A stretch of DNA of 64,000 nt from Hyphomicrobium_A sp036559705 (GCA_036559705.1 DATBSP010000139.1:1-64000); one strand, 5' to 3'. Positions 37,324 through 46,147 are shown, counted from the first letter of the stretch. Numbers and translations are program-made. The notes: generated by a model not told the origin, from the sequence alone.

Positions 37324-39113
37324 TTCGCGCCCGCCGACCACCAGCTATCGACGTTGTAGCCGAACAGCGGCGTCGTCTCGGGATGCTGCAGCCGCGTCCA
37401 GTAGGCTACCCATTGCTTGGGAATGAAGAACAGCGGGATGACGTAGTCGCCCGACAGCAGCACGCGATCGAGCGCGCGCACGGCGGAGTTGAAATCTGCT
37501 TCGCTCTTTGCCCCCAGCATCGCCTGGATCATGGCATCCGCCGCCGAATTTTCGACACCGGCGAAATTGTAGGTGCCGGGCGTCTTGGCCGACGCGGCCG
37601 ACCAGCGGAACAATTGCTCGTTTCCTGGCGACAGCGAGGAGGACCAGGTGTTCTGGATCATGTCATAGTCGTAGTCGGTAAGGCGCTGCTGGTATTGCGC
37701 GCCGTCGACGACGCGCAGCTTCACTTTGATGCCGAGACGTTCGACATCGCGCGCAAACGACAGCAACAAGCCTTCCTGCGATGTCGAGGCGCCGAGAATC
37801 TCGAACTCGAGCTGACGGCCGCTCTTAGCTTCGACCAACCGGCCGCCCTTCAGCTCGTAACCGGCTTCCTGCAGCAGCCGGAACGCCTTCTCCTGGTTCT
37901 CGCGGCTGCGGCCCGAACCGTCGGTCGACGGAAATCGATAGGTGCCCTCCATGACCGGCGGCTTCACTGCATGGGGAAACGGCGCCAGGATCTGACGCTC
38001 GCGGGCGTCCGCCGGCCGCCCAGAAGAAGCAAGGATCGAGCGCTCAAAATAGCTTTGCGTGCGGCTGTAGAGCCCGGCATAGAGCGTGCGGTTGATCCAT
38101 TCGAAGTCGAACAGATAGATCAGCGCCTCGCGCACACGCGGATCAGCGAACACCTGGCGCCGCGTATTGAAAACGAGCGCTGTCATGCCGGACGGCAAGC
38201 CGATGTCGAACTCGCGCTTCACAGCGCGGCCGTCGCGCATGGCGGGGAAGTCATAGCCGTTGGCCCAGCGGCGGGGGTCCTCCTCTGGCCACAGGTCGAT
38301 CTGCCCCGACTTAAAGGCGTCGAACATCACCGACCCTTCGCGGAAGTAGTCGAAGCGGATTTCGTCGAAGTTGAAGCGGCCGCGGTTCACCGGCAGATCG
38401 CGGCCCCAATAATTCTCGTCGCGCACGAAGGTGATGGAGCGGCCGGCGTCGATCTTGCCGACACGGTAGGGGCCGGAGCCGACGGGCAATTCGAGGGTCG
38501 TGCTCTCATAGGTAGATGGATTAATCGCGTGCTTGGGAAGCACCGGCATCAGACCTAGGATGAGCGGGATCTCGCGGTCGCCGGCGGCATCGAACGTGAA
38601 GCGCACGCTGCGCTCGGAAACCCGCTCGGCCTTCGCTACCTTGGCGAAGTAAGTGCGATGGTTGGGACGTCCCTTCTCTTTCAACAGCTCGAGCGAGAAC
38701 AGCACGTCGTCGGCGGTGATCGGCTTGCCGTCCGAGAAGTGCGCCTTGGGATTGAGATGGAAGGTGATCGACGAGCGATCCTCCGGCACCTCGACGGTCT
38801 CGGCTACAAGGCCATAGAGCGTGAACGGCTCGTCGAGCCCGCGCGCCATCAGGCTCTCGATGGTGAAATCGCGGATGCCGTTCGCGGCAACGCCTTTGAT
38901 GATGAGCGGGTTGAGGCTGTCGAATGACCCAAAGGCGCCGAGCACGAGGCGCCCTCCCTTCGGTGCGTCAGGGTTGACGTAGGAGAAATGCGTAAAGCCC
39001 GGCGGCTGTTTCGGTGCGCCAAATAATGCGATGCCGTGTGCAGGCTCGGCGACGGCCCGAGGTGTCAAAGACAGCAGCGCGAAGGTGACGGCGGCGATCA
39101 CTTTGTGCAGCAT
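37320..39113 (-). CDS. ABC transporter substrate-binding protein (family 5, YejA-like)
   Basis: This 597-residue periplasmic protein has a signal peptide (about residues 1-22, ending PRAVAE). Its mature domain starts with the YejA-type opening FGAPKQPPGFTHFSYVNPDA, then PKGG and LNPLIIKG. Conserved blocks include FHLNPKAHFSDGKPITADDV, LPVGSGPYRV and YWGRDLPVNRGRFNFDEI. The length (about 600) fits this oligopeptide/microcin-C-type group. No permease or ATPase gene is adjacent; instead an acyl-CoA ligase follows with a 4-base overlap. Transport partners must lie elsewhere. Confidence 0.9.
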   Translation of the reverse strand: MLHKVIAAVTFALLSLTPRAVAEPAHGIALFGAPKQPPGFTHFSYVNPDAPKGGRLVLGAFGSFDSLNPLIIKGVAANGIRDFTIESLMARGLDEPFTLYGLVAETVEVPEDRSSITFHLNPKAHFSDGKPITADDVLFSLELLKEKGRPNHRTYFAKVAKAERVSERSVRFTFDAAGDREIPLILGLMPVLPKHAINPSTYESTTLELPVGSGPYRVGKIDAGRSITFVRDENYWGRDLPVNRGRFNFDEIRFDYFREGSVMFDAFKSGQIDLWPEEDPRRWANGYDFPAMRDGRAVKREFDIGLPSGMTALVFNTRRQVFADPRVREALIYLFDFEWINRTLYAGLYSRTQSYFERSILASSGRPADARERQILAPFPHAVKPPVMEGTYRFPSTDGSGRSRENQEKAFRLLQEAGYELKGGRLVEAKSGRQLEFEILGASTSQEGLLLSFARDVERLGIKVKLRVVDGAQYQQRLTDYDYDMIQNTWSSSLSPGNEQLFRWSAASAKTPGTYNFAGVENSAADAMIQAMLGAKSEADFNSAVRALDRVLLSGDYVIPLFFIPKQWVAYWTRLQHPETTPLFGYNVDSWWSAGAK

Positions 39114-39426
39114 TTGGACTCCGGGTGCCTGTCAGCTTTCCCGGCTGCGAGGCGAAATTGCTGCCCTATTATCACACGTTAGCCCTTCGGTTGCGCCGCG
39201 CGGCGGGAGGCTTCGGCAACATCTTGCGTTGCGACTTTGCAACGATGGATGAACGCGATCGCGCGTTCGCGCGCATGCCATTTCTACGGCCACGGGATTG
39301 CCGTAATCCGGGCCTTACTGCCGCATCGATGAGCGCCGAGGGGCGTCATTTTGGGGCGCGCAATTCGTGCTCGCCCGGCGAGGGGTGAGCTGGGCGGACC
39401 AGCTCTCTAAGAAAGGTTTGTATTCC
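39114..39426. other. Divergent intergenic region
   Basis: About 310 bases between the binding-protein start (minus) and the IalB-like start (plus). No gene is supported. GAAAGG about ten bases before 39427 is the likely ribosome site of the IalB-like gene. Confidence 0.5.
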
Positions 39427-40338
39427 ATGACAAATAACGTTGCGCACCTCCTGGACAAGGGGCGGAGCGCCCGCGGGGTTGCGGCCATGTGCGCCGCCGT
39501 CGGGATTGCCGCCCTCATCGCAGGCACGCCGGCGTCGGCGCAGGACCCGGCTCCGGCCGCTCCCGCCTCTCCGGCAGCAAAGGCTCCCGCTGCGAAGGCT
39601 CCCGCCGCTGCTCCCGCTGCGAAGGCTCCTGCCGGCGCGCCCGCCGCTAAGGACAAGGCCGCCGCTGGCGCCGCCGACAAGAAGAGCGCCTGGGTCAAGC
39701 TCTGCGAGAAGGCCCCCTTCAATACGAAGGACAAGGACGGCAAGGACGTCAAGAACGAGAAGAACATCTGCCTCACGCACCATGAGCGCCTTGATGGCAA
39801 CACGGGCATGGTCATGGTGTCGGCTGCGATCCGCGAGATCGAAGGCAACGACAAGAAGAGCATGATGGTGATGGTGCCGCTCGGTATGGCGCTTCCGCCC
39901 GGCCTGCGCGCCGCGGTCTACACCAAGGATCAGTGGGCCCAGGCAGCCAAGAACGAGAAGATCGACGAAAAGACCTTGAAGCCAATTGCGCTCAAGTACT
40001 CGCTTTGCCACGCCGCCGGCTGCACCGCTGAGGTCGAGGCAACCGCCGAGATCCTCGAGCAAATGAAGACGGGCGGCGGCATCATGGTCATCGCCATGAA
40101 CGCGGGCGCGCAGCCGATCGGTTTCCCTGTGCCGCTCGACGGCTTCACCGAGGCCTTCGCCGGCAAGCCGGTCGACAACAAGGAATACGCCAAGGCGCGC
40201 GGTCAGCTGATGGCGCAGATCCGCGAGCGTCAGCAGGCGGCACTCGAGAAGTATAAGGCCGATCAGATGAAGAACCTGCCGCCGCCGCCGCCCGACGCCG
40301 CGGGCGCTGCTCCAGCTGCTCCGGCTGCCAAGAAGTAA
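39427..40338 (+). CDS. Invasion-associated locus B (IalB)-like secreted protein
   Basis: This 303-residue exported protein has a long signal peptide (about residues 1-39, ending TPASAQ). A low-complexity Ala/Pro/Lys linker of about 50 residues follows, with repeated KAPA units. The IalB domain comprises WVKLCEKAPF, NICLTHHER, a VPLGMALPPGLRA block typical of IalB, and paired cysteines in YSLCHAAGCTAE. The C-terminus is a charged helix plus a polyproline run (PPPPP). In Bartonella the family name comes from invasion; in free-living Rhizobiales it is a common periplasmic protein of unknown role. The polyproline run makes it a plausible EF-P client. A terminator follows. Confidence 0.85.
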   Translation: MTNNVAHLLDKGRSARGVAAMCAAVGIAALIAGTPASAQDPAPAAPASPAAKAPAAKAPAAAPAAKAPAGAPAAKDKAAAGAADKKSAWVKLCEKAPFNTKDKDGKDVKNEKNICLTHHERLDGNTGMVMVSAAIREIEGNDKKSMMVMVPLGMALPPGLRAAVYTKDQWAQAAKNEKIDEKTLKPIALKYSLCHAAGCTAEVEATAEILEQMKTGGGIMVIAMNAGAQPIGFPVPLDGFTEAFAGKPVDNKEYAKARGQLMAQIRERQQAALEKYKADQMKNLPPPPPDAAGAAPAAPAAKK

Positions 40339-40368
40339 GCTTCGCCTTCGCGGCAAAGCACGACCACG

Positions 40369-40401
40369 AAAACCGCTCGGCCAATCGGCTGGGCGGTTTT
40401 T
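40369..40401 (+). terminator. Rho-independent terminator after the IalB-like gene
   Basis: AAAACCGCTCGGCC (left arm) and GGCTGGGCGGTTTT (right arm) pair over 14 bases with two G-T pairs and a short loop, ending in a T-run. Located 31 bases after the stop. The A-run on the other side could also let it serve the convergent hspQ. Confidence 0.85.
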
Positions 40402-40415
40402 GCATCTACAGTGCG

Positions 40416-40748
40416 TCAGTGTGATTGCAAGTACAGCGCGCGATAGCCGCCGTTCTCGTCTTCCATGAACAGCTCGGTGAGCTGCGGATGGCGCAGCGGC
40501 TGGCCGGTCTCGTCCGGCAAGAGGTTCTGTTCAGAGACGTAGGCGATGTATTCCGTCTCCGCGTTCTCGGCGAGCAGATGGTAGTAGGGCTGCTCCTTGT
40601 GCGGCCTGATCTCTTCGGGGATCGACAGCAACCACTCCTCGGTGTTGTCGAACTCGGCATCGATGTCGAAGACGACGCCGCGGAACGGATAGAAGCGGTG
40701 GCGCACGACCTGCCCCACCGAAAATCTAGCCTGCCTCACCGTGCCCAT
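40416..40748 (-). CDS. hspQ: Heat shock protein HspQ
   Basis: This 110-residue cytoplasmic protein is of the HspQ/YccV family. E. coli HspQ binds hemimethylated DNA and acts as an adaptor/specificity enhancer for Lon. Signature blocks are FSVGQVVRHRFYPFRGVVFDID, WLLSIPEE, QPYYHLLAEN, YIAYVSEQNLLPD and LFMEDENGGYR. Length is typical. No sigma-32 promoter can be picked out with confidence in the 119 bases upstream. Preceded on the same strand by the CoA-ester lyase gene. Confidence 0.93.
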   Translation of the reverse strand: MGTVRQARFSVGQVVRHRFYPFRGVVFDIDAEFDNTEEWLLSIPEEIRPHKEQPYYHLLAENAETEYIAYVSEQNLLPDETGQPLRHPQLTELFMEDENGGYRALYLQSH

Positions 40749-40828
40749 CGTGCGTGTCCGTCTGGCCCCCTGCCATTCGAGGGGAGCGGGCCGCGGCTGT
40801 CAATCAGAGCAACCAAACTCGGTTCACG

Positions 40829-40852
40829 AAGTGCGGCATTCCGACCGCACTT
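40829..40852. repeat. Perfect 8-bp inverted repeat between the lyase gene and hspQ
   Basis: AAGTGCGG (40829-40836) and CCGCACTT (40845-40852) flank an 8-base loop, 16 bases past the lyase stop on the minus strand. No T-run follows, so termination is uncertain; an operator for hspQ is the alternative. Confidence 0.4.
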
Positions 40853-40867
40853 GATCCTAGAGGCATG

Positions 40868-41923
40868 CTAGAGGCCGTAGGCAGCCGCCTTTTCGGGATC
40901 CTTGGCGGCGACGACGCGGGCAAGGTCGACGATGACCTTCGCCTGCTTCCAGGTGGCGTCGTCCTGCATCTTACCGTCGATCATCACGGCGCCGGTGCCG
41001 TCAGGCATGGCCTCGAGGATGCGCTTGGCGAAAGCAACTTCCTTGTCGTCCGGGGAAAACACCCGCTTGGCGATGTCGATCTGCGTCGGGTGCAGCGACC
41101 AGGCGCCGAGGCAGCCTTGTAAAAAGGCGTTGCGGAATTGTGCCTCGCAGGCGGCCGGGTCGGAGAAGTCTCCGAACGGCCCGTAGAACGGCTTGAGGCC
41201 GTAGGCGAGGCAGGCGTCAACCATCTTGCCGACCGTGTAGTGCCAGAGATCCTGCTGGAAGAAGGCGCGCTGGGCGCTGCTCTCGCCGCTGCCGTCGGCC
41301 AGTACGCCGTAGTCGGGATGGCCGCCGCCGACGCGTGTCGTCTTCATGCCGCGCGAGGCCGCAAGGTCGGCCGGTCCAAGACTCATGCCGTGCATGCGTG
41401 GCGAGGCCGCCGCAATCGCCTCAACGTTGTTGACGCCTTCGGCCGTCTCGAGAATGGCGTGGATGAGGATCGGCTGCTTTATGGCGTGCTTGGCTTCGAG
41501 CTGAGCCAGGAGCTGGTCGAGGTAGTGGATGTCCCATGGGCCCTCCACCTTCGGCAGCATGATCACGTCGAGCTTGTTACCGGCGGCGGCGACGATTTCG
41601 CTAACATCAGCCAGCATCCACGGGCTGTTGAGGCAGTTGATGCGCGTCCACAGGCCGGTCGATCCGAAGTCGTTGTCGCGCGCCATGGCAATGAAACCGG
41701 CCCGCGCCGCCTCTTTCTGATCGGCGGGAATGGCGTCCTCGAGGTTGCCGAGCACGACGTCGACCTGGCCGGCGATGTCCTTGATTTTCGAGCGAATCTT
41801 TTCGTTGTGCGGGGGCACGAAATGAATCATGCGCTCGAGCCGCACCGGCAACACGCGATAAGGCTCGGGAGCGCCGATGGCGAGCGGGGAATAAAACTTC
41901 TGAGGCGTGCGGCTGGCGGCCAT
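40868..41923 (-). CDS. HpcH/HpaI-type CoA-ester lyase (malyl-CoA lyase-like)
   Basis: This 351-residue TIM-barrel enzyme is of the citrate lyase beta/malyl-CoA lyase family. Visible family blocks are ERMIHFVPPHNEK, the acidic VVLGNLEDAIPADQKEAAR, WTRINCLNSPWMLADV, VIMLPKVEGPWD, LIHAILETAEGVNN, SLGPADLAASRG and the late GAWSLHPTQIDIA. Members cleave malyl-CoA or beta-methylmalyl-CoA to glyoxylate plus acetyl- or propionyl-CoA. The exact substrate cannot be assigned, as this long subgroup differs from MclA of the serine cycle. The ATG at 41923 is chosen; 41941 is an alternative. A MarR gene lies 115 bases away on the same strand. Confidence 0.82.
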   Translation of the reverse strand: MAASRTPQKFYSPLAIGAPEPYRVLPVRLERMIHFVPPHNEKIRSKIKDIAGQVDVVLGNLEDAIPADQKEAARAGFIAMARDNDFGSTGLWTRINCLNSPWMLADVSEIVAAAGNKLDVIMLPKVEGPWDIHYLDQLLAQLEAKHAIKQPILIHAILETAEGVNNVEAIAAASPRMHGMSLGPADLAASRGMKTTRVGGGHPDYGVLADGSGESSAQRAFFQQDLWHYTVGKMVDACLAYGLKPFYGPFGDFSDPAACEAQFRNAFLQGCLGAWSLHPTQIDIAKRVFSPDDKEVAFAKRILEAMPDGTGAVMIDGKMQDDATWKQAKVIVDLARVVAAKDPEKAAAYGL

Positions 41924-42038
41924 CGCAAATAGAGCTCCCATGTTGCAGCGCAGCGCACTCTATTGTGCCGCTGGCGCGAGTCAACGCGGGCGCAGCGATG
42001 GCGTCGGCGCGGATGAGAGCTTGAAATCGCCCGCAGGC

Positions 42039-42464
42039 TCAGGGTTTGGCCGGCTCGAAAGCCGCGACGATGGTGCGCAAATTGGCGACGAACAGCTTGG
42101 CGCGGGAAGGCGGCAACGCCTCGATGAGGGCTTCCTCGATGCGCCCGACAATCGGCTCCGTCGCCTTCAGCACATCGTGTCCGGTATCGGTCACCGACAC
42201 CGCATAGGCACGCGCGTCATGGCGCGTACGCCGGCGCTTCAGCAGACCCTTGCGGATCAGCAGCTGCACGACCTGCGAAACCGTCGAGCGGTCAATGCCC
42301 GTGGCGTTGATGATGTCCTGCTGGCTGAGGCCATCCCTCTCCGCCGCTGCCACCAAAACCGCGTATTGGGTGGTGGTGACGTCGATGCCGTTCATGTGGC
42401 TTTGAAAAAGCTCTCCCGCGCACTGATGGACGCGGTGAAGAAGGTGCAAAGTCGAAGTGCTCAA
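42039..42464 (-). CDS. MarR-family transcriptional regulator
   Basis: This 141-residue winged-helix dimer has the recognition-helix region GLSQQDIINATGIDRSTVSQVVQLLIRKGLLKRR followed by the wing with RHDARAYAVSVT. Length and layout are typical of MarR. It lies upstream of the CoA-ester lyase on the same strand and divergent from an AraC gene. A perfect palindrome at 42512-42526 in the shared intergenic region is the natural candidate for its operator. No ligand can be inferred. Confidence 0.9.
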   Translation of the reverse strand: MSTSTLHLLHRVHQCAGELFQSHMNGIDVTTTQYAVLVAAAERDGLSQQDIINATGIDRSTVSQVVQLLIRKGLLKRRRTRHDARAYAVSVTDTGHDVLKATEPIVGRIEEALIEALPPSRAKLFVANLRTIVAAFEPAKP

Positions 42465-42511
42465 GGGCCACCTGGGCGTGTATAGTTGCCGCGAACGAGC
42501 CCCGGAAGGTT

Positions 42512-42526
42512 GTGTTCAAAGAACAC
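42512..42526. promoter_or_regulatory. Candidate MarR operator palindrome
   Basis: GTGTTCAAAGAACAC is a perfect 15-base palindrome around a central A, 48 bases upstream of the marR ATG and 110 upstream of the araC ATG. Size and position suit an autoregulatory MarR site; binding is inferred. Confidence 0.5.
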
Positions 42527-42635
42527 TTTAGATTCCGAAGCTCGGTAAACTGATTAAACAAGAGAAAAGAGCGCCCCGCTTGACCGACACGGCACAATCG
42601 GTTGACCGTAGGGGAGTTTTCGCGAGTGGGAGCCG

Positions 42636-43586
42636 ATGACTGTCGCCTTTTCGACGCGAGATTTGAGGCCGCGCGATCGCATCCCTTATTGGGTGGACGT
42701 AGCAACTCAGGCCTATTTCAAGCATGGGTTCAAAGCTTCGGCGAAGACATTCGCCGGCGACCTCTATGCCGAGAAGCTCAGCACAATCGTCTTGTCCCAC
42801 TGCGACTGCGCACCGTGCGAAGTGACCCGCACCCGGAAAGACGTGGCGCGCGACGGCATCGACGACCTGATCTTATGTCTTCGTGTCTCCGGCCGCTCGA
42901 TTTTTAGGCAAGGAGACCGTGAGGTCCTCGTCGATCCAGGCACTCTTCTGCTGCAGGACACTGGACGACCCCTGCATATTGAATTTCTCAAACCATCGAA
43001 GTCGATTTTCGTCAGTATCCCGCGCGCCGCACTGCGGGCCCGTATGGGCTCCTCTCCCATGATGAGCGTCGTCTCGACCAAACTGCCTGTGGCCGGCTTG
43101 GCGGCCGAATTCGTCACATTGCTGGCGGCGCGCACCAACACGCTCGATGCCCCAGTAAAGGCGCGGTTGGCCGAGCAGGCGCTCGACCTCATTGCTCTTG
43201 CCTTGACCGCCGGCGACGGCACGCCGGCGCTCTCCTCGCCACGCGCCACCGCGTTGCTGCGCCTCAAGTCGGCGATCGAAGCGCGCCTGAGCGACCCCAA
43301 TCTTAAGCCGGCGGGAGCCGCCGCAGGGGCAGGCATCAGCGTGCGCTATGCCAACGACCTGCTCGCCGAAGAGAAGTCGTCGGTCGAGCGCTACATCCTG
43401 CAACGGCGCCTCGAGCGCTGCCGCGGCGCGCTCGAGGATCCGCTGCAGGCGCATCGCATGATCGGCGAAATCGCCTTCAGCTGGGGTTTTTCCGACCACT
43501 CGCATTTTACCCGCCGCTTCCGCAATGCGTTCGGCATGTCGCCGGGCGAATGCCGGCGGCTACTACAGGAGCGGCCCGGCCGCTGA
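42636..43586 (+). CDS. AraC-family transcriptional activator
   Basis: This 316-residue regulator has an N-terminal cupin-like AraC-binding domain of the FeaR/NphR type (RDRIPYWVDVATQAYFKHGF, GDLYAEKLSTI, VLVDPGTLLLQDTGRP). The C-terminal AraC double helix-turn-helix is about residues 215-310 (SVRYANDLLAEEKSSVERYI, then IAFSWGFSDHSHFTRRFR and the end FGMSPGECRR). A GGAG sits close before the ATG. It is a paralogue of the broken AraC gene at 46424-47480 and divergent from marR. Target genes unknown. Confidence 0.9.
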   Translation: MTVAFSTRDLRPRDRIPYWVDVATQAYFKHGFKASAKTFAGDLYAEKLSTIVLSHCDCAPCEVTRTRKDVARDGIDDLILCLRVSGRSIFRQGDREVLVDPGTLLLQDTGRPLHIEFLKPSKSIFVSIPRAALRARMGSSPMMSVVSTKLPVAGLAAEFVTLLAARTNTLDAPVKARLAEQALDLIALALTAGDGTPALSSPRATALLRLKSAIEARLSDPNLKPAGAAAGAGISVRYANDLLAEEKSSVERYILQRRLERCRGALEDPLQAHRMIGEIAFSWGFSDHSHFTRRFRNAFGMSPGECRRLLQERPGR

Positions 43587-43639
43587 CGGGAGCGGCGATT
43601 TGCCCGACCTTGTGCGCCGAGAGATGGCCAGTCTTACTC

Positions 43640-43657
43640 TTCCGTAATGTCACGGAA
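43640..43657. promoter_or_regulatory. Inverted repeat in the two-component system promoter region
   Basis: TTCCGT (43640-43645) and ACGGAA (43652-43657) form a 6-6-6 inverted repeat 55 bases before the response-regulator ATG. It may be a site for the regulator itself. Support is position and symmetry only. Confidence 0.35.
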
Positions 43658-43711
43658 ATCTCTTGGCAACGCACGCAGCGTAACCTTTGCCGTTCGTTGG
43701 AATAGGACGTC

Positions 43712-44389
43712 ATGCGCATCCTTGTCGTCGAGGACGATAGCGAGACCGCGGCCTACATCACCCACGGGTTCACCGAGGAAGGTCACGTCGTCGAGACGCT
43801 CGGCGACGGGCGCGACGGGCTTTCGCAGGCAATGGGTGAAACCTACGACATCATCGTCGTCGATCGCATGCTGCCGGGGTTGGATGGCCTCTCGCTGGTG
43901 CGTGCGCTACGTGCCGTCGGCCAAAAGGTGCCGGTGATCTTCCTCACCTCGCTCGGCGGTGTCGACGATCGTGTCGACGGCCTCAACGTCGGTGGCGACG
44001 ATTATCTCGTCAAACCCTTTGCCTTTTCGGAGCTCATGGCACGCGTCAACGCTCTGGCGCGGCGGCCGCACCTGAAGGACGCCGAGACGGTATTGCGCGT
44101 CGGCGACTTGGAGATGGATCTCATCGCCCGCACTGTCACGCGCGGCACCGATACCATTGACCTGCAGCCGCGCGAGTTCCGCCTGCTCGAGGTCCTGATG
44201 CGCAACAAGGGACGTGTGCTGACACGCACCATGCTGCTCGAGCGGGTGTGGAGCTTCCACTTCGAGCCGCGGACAAGCGTCGTCGAGACGCATATCTCGC
44301 GCCTGCGCACCAAGATCGACCGTCCCTACGGCAAAGAGCTGATCCACACCGTGCGCGGCTCGGGCTACACGATGCATGATCAGCAATGA
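43712..44389 (+). CDS. OmpR-family response regulator
   Basis: This 225-residue regulator has an N-terminal receiver domain (acidic pair in VVEDDSE, phospho-Asp in IIVVDRMLPGLDG near residue 51, Lys in LVKPFAFSEL). The C-terminal winged helix resembles OmpR/PhoB (IDLQPREFRLLEVLMRNKGR, VWSFHFEPRTSVVETHISRL). It overlaps the histidine-kinase start by 14 bases, so the pair is co-translated. Layout resembles the TctD/QseB-type systems of Rhizobiales; signal unknown. Confidence 0.93.
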   Translation: MRILVVEDDSETAAYITHGFTEEGHVVETLGDGRDGLSQAMGETYDIIVVDRMLPGLDGLSLVRALRAVGQKVPVIFLTSLGGVDDRVDGLNVGGDDYLVKPFAFSELMARVNALARRPHLKDAETVLRVGDLEMDLIARTVTRGTDTIDLQPREFRLLEVLMRNKGRVLTRTMLLERVWSFHFEPRTSVVETHISRLRTKIDRPYGKELIHTVRGSGYTMHDQQ

Positions 44390-45749
44390 CATCCTCAAGC
44401 GCACGCCGGTAAGGCTGGCCGGCGCCTTCGCCATCCTGTTCGCGCTGACCGTCGTCGCCCTCATCACTGTGCTCTATCTGACGCTTGTGTCTGAGCTGCG
44501 CAGCGACGTCCGCCAGCGCGTCGAGGAGATGAGCGACACGTTGCGCGCCATCGATGCACAGCAGGGCTTTGAAGGCCTCGCCGCCGTGGTCGCCGAGGAA
44601 GCCAAGTCGGTCCGCGACTTCGACAGCATCTTCCTACTGCGGAGCGACGACGGCTCCTTCCGCGCCGGCAACGTGCAAAACGTGCGCCTGTTTAGCGGCT
44701 GGGGCGAACTGGACCGGGCTTGGCTGCCGATGGTCGCCGACAAGGGCGGCCCCGACGACCGCTTCTTTGCCACGTGGACGCCGGTCTCGAAGGGACACCT
44801 CCTGGTCGGCAACAGCGACCGTGCGTTGCGCGAGGTACAGCGGATACTCCTGCATGGGCTCGGCTGGGCCCTTATCGCCACCATCATGCTCGCGGCCGGA
44901 TCGGCGATTTATCTGGCGCGCCGTGCGCAACAGAAGATCGACGTGTTCGCCACGACGCTGTCGAAGGTGAGCCGCGGCGAAATTTCCGAGCGCGTGCCGG
45001 TCACCCAATCGCACGATGATCTCGACCGCGTCGCGGCGCAGATCAACGCTACGCTGGCGCATCTGCAGAAACTGATCGAGAGCGTCAATCAGGCCTCGTC
45101 CGACATCGCCCACGACTTGAAGAAGCCGATCGGCCGGTTGCGGCGACGTCTCGAGCTGGCGTTGCGCAACGCCGATGACGGAGCCTCGTTCCGCACGCAG
45201 GTCGAGGAGTCTCTCGAAGAGCTCGATTCCATTGTCGAAACGTTCGAGGCGCTGTTGCGCATCACGCAGATCGAGGCCGGGGCGCGCCGCGCACGCTTCA
45301 GCGGCGTGGAGCTCGGCACCGTGCTCGCCGACGTCGCCGACATCTACGAGCCGGTCGCCGAGGAGGCTGGTGATCGGCTCGTCAGCACCGTTGCCATCGC
45401 CGAGCGTGCCCACGTCACCGGCGATCGCGAGCTGCTGACGCAGCTCTTCGCCAATCTCATCGAGAATGCCATCCGCCATTCGCCGCAGGGAACGCGCATC
45501 GACGTCTCGCTGCAGAAGCGTGGCGAGCGTCACGTTGCCATCGTCGCCGACAGCGGGCCAGGCATCCCGGAACAAGAACGGGAGAATGTGTTCCGCCGCC
45601 TCTACCGTCTGGAGCCCGAGCGCGCGACGCCCGGCAGTGGCCTGGGGCTCAGCCTCGTCGCCGCCATCGCCGAGCTGCACGGCGCGGCCGTCGAGCTCAA
45701 CGACAACGGTCCCGGCCTGCGCGTCGAGGTATCGTTTCCACGCGCTTGA
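44376..45749 (+). CDS. Sensor histidine kinase
   Basis: This 457-residue inner-membrane kinase has two transmembrane helices (about residues 14-36 and 160-185) flanking a periplasmic sensor of about 125 residues. A HAMP domain follows, then the dimerisation/phosphoacceptor helix with SSDIAHDLKKPIGRLRRRLE. This H-box has Lys-Lys where many kinases have Arg-Thr. Next comes an HATPase domain with NLIENAIRHSP (N box), DSGPGIP and GSGLGLSLV (G boxes). Partner of the response regulator just upstream. No accessory gene hints at the signal. Confidence 0.92.
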   Translation: MISNDILKRTPVRLAGAFAILFALTVVALITVLYLTLVSELRSDVRQRVEEMSDTLRAIDAQQGFEGLAAVVAEEAKSVRDFDSIFLLRSDDGSFRAGNVQNVRLFSGWGELDRAWLPMVADKGGPDDRFFATWTPVSKGHLLVGNSDRALREVQRILLHGLGWALIATIMLAAGSAIYLARRAQQKIDVFATTLSKVSRGEISERVPVTQSHDDLDRVAAQINATLAHLQKLIESVNQASSDIAHDLKKPIGRLRRRLELALRNADDGASFRTQVEESLEELDSIVETFEALLRITQIEAGARRARFSGVELGTVLADVADIYEPVAEEAGDRLVSTVAIAERAHVTGDRELLTQLFANLIENAIRHSPQGTRIDVSLQKRGERHVAIVADSGPGIPEQERENVFRRLYRLEPERATPGSGLGLSLVAAIAELHGAAVELNDNGPGLRVEVSFPRA

Positions 45750-45764
45750 GGCTCTCGGAAAATC

Positions 45765-45795
45765 AAAAAAGGTGCAGTGCACGAGGCACTGCACC
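45765..45795 (-). terminator. Rho-independent terminator (minus-strand orientation)
   Basis: GGTGCAGTGC (45771-45780) and GCACTGCACC (45786-45795) form a perfect 10-bp stem with a 5-base loop. On the minus strand it is followed by six T (45770-45765). It fits the small minus-strand gene ending at 45831; the histidine-kinase gene ends on its other side. Confidence 0.85.
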
Positions 45796-45830
45796 AAGGG
45801 AGGCGATCGGAGGAGCTTACGTGCAGGGAC

Positions 45831-46028
45831 CTAGCGGCAGTGACGGTGGTGATGGCTCCACCAGCAACGACGACGGTGGCCCCACCAACGTGCCTGGCTG
45901 ACGACCGAGGCATGCGCGGCGGCGGGGACGGCCGCCCTTACGCCGGGAACGGCGGCCTGGCCCGAGCTTGCGGCGAGGCATAAGAGGATAGCGCTGCCGA
46001 TGAGCGACAGCGGGACGTAGCGCTTCAT
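45831..46028 (-). CDS. Small secreted Trp/Arg/His-rich peptide
   Basis: This 65-residue protein starts MKRYVPLSLIGSAILLCLAA, a clear signal peptide ending GQAAV. The mature part of about 40 residues ends in a cluster of Trp, Arg, His and two Cys (WWGHRRRCWWSHHHRHCR). AGGAG lies about 9 bases before the ATG and a terminator follows, so it is a genuine unit. The His/Cys-rich end suggests metal or heme binding, but this is only composition. No family recognised. Confidence 0.7.
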   Translation of the reverse strand: MKRYVPLSLIGSAILLCLAASSGQAAVPGVRAAVPAAAHASVVSQARWWGHRRRCWWSHHHRHCR

Positions 46029-46147
46029 GGACTTCTACTCCTGAAATTTCCGCACGGCTGAAGGTGCAGAGGAGGGATTGGATTCTGCGATCCAGTTTTC
46101 AAATGCAAGGAGCGGCAGGCCCGAGGACCCGCCGCGCTAGGAGAGGA

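Noticed and set aside
37383..38558. Long antisense frame over the binding-protein gene
   Set aside because: Shadow; the minus-strand protein has a signal peptide and family blocks.
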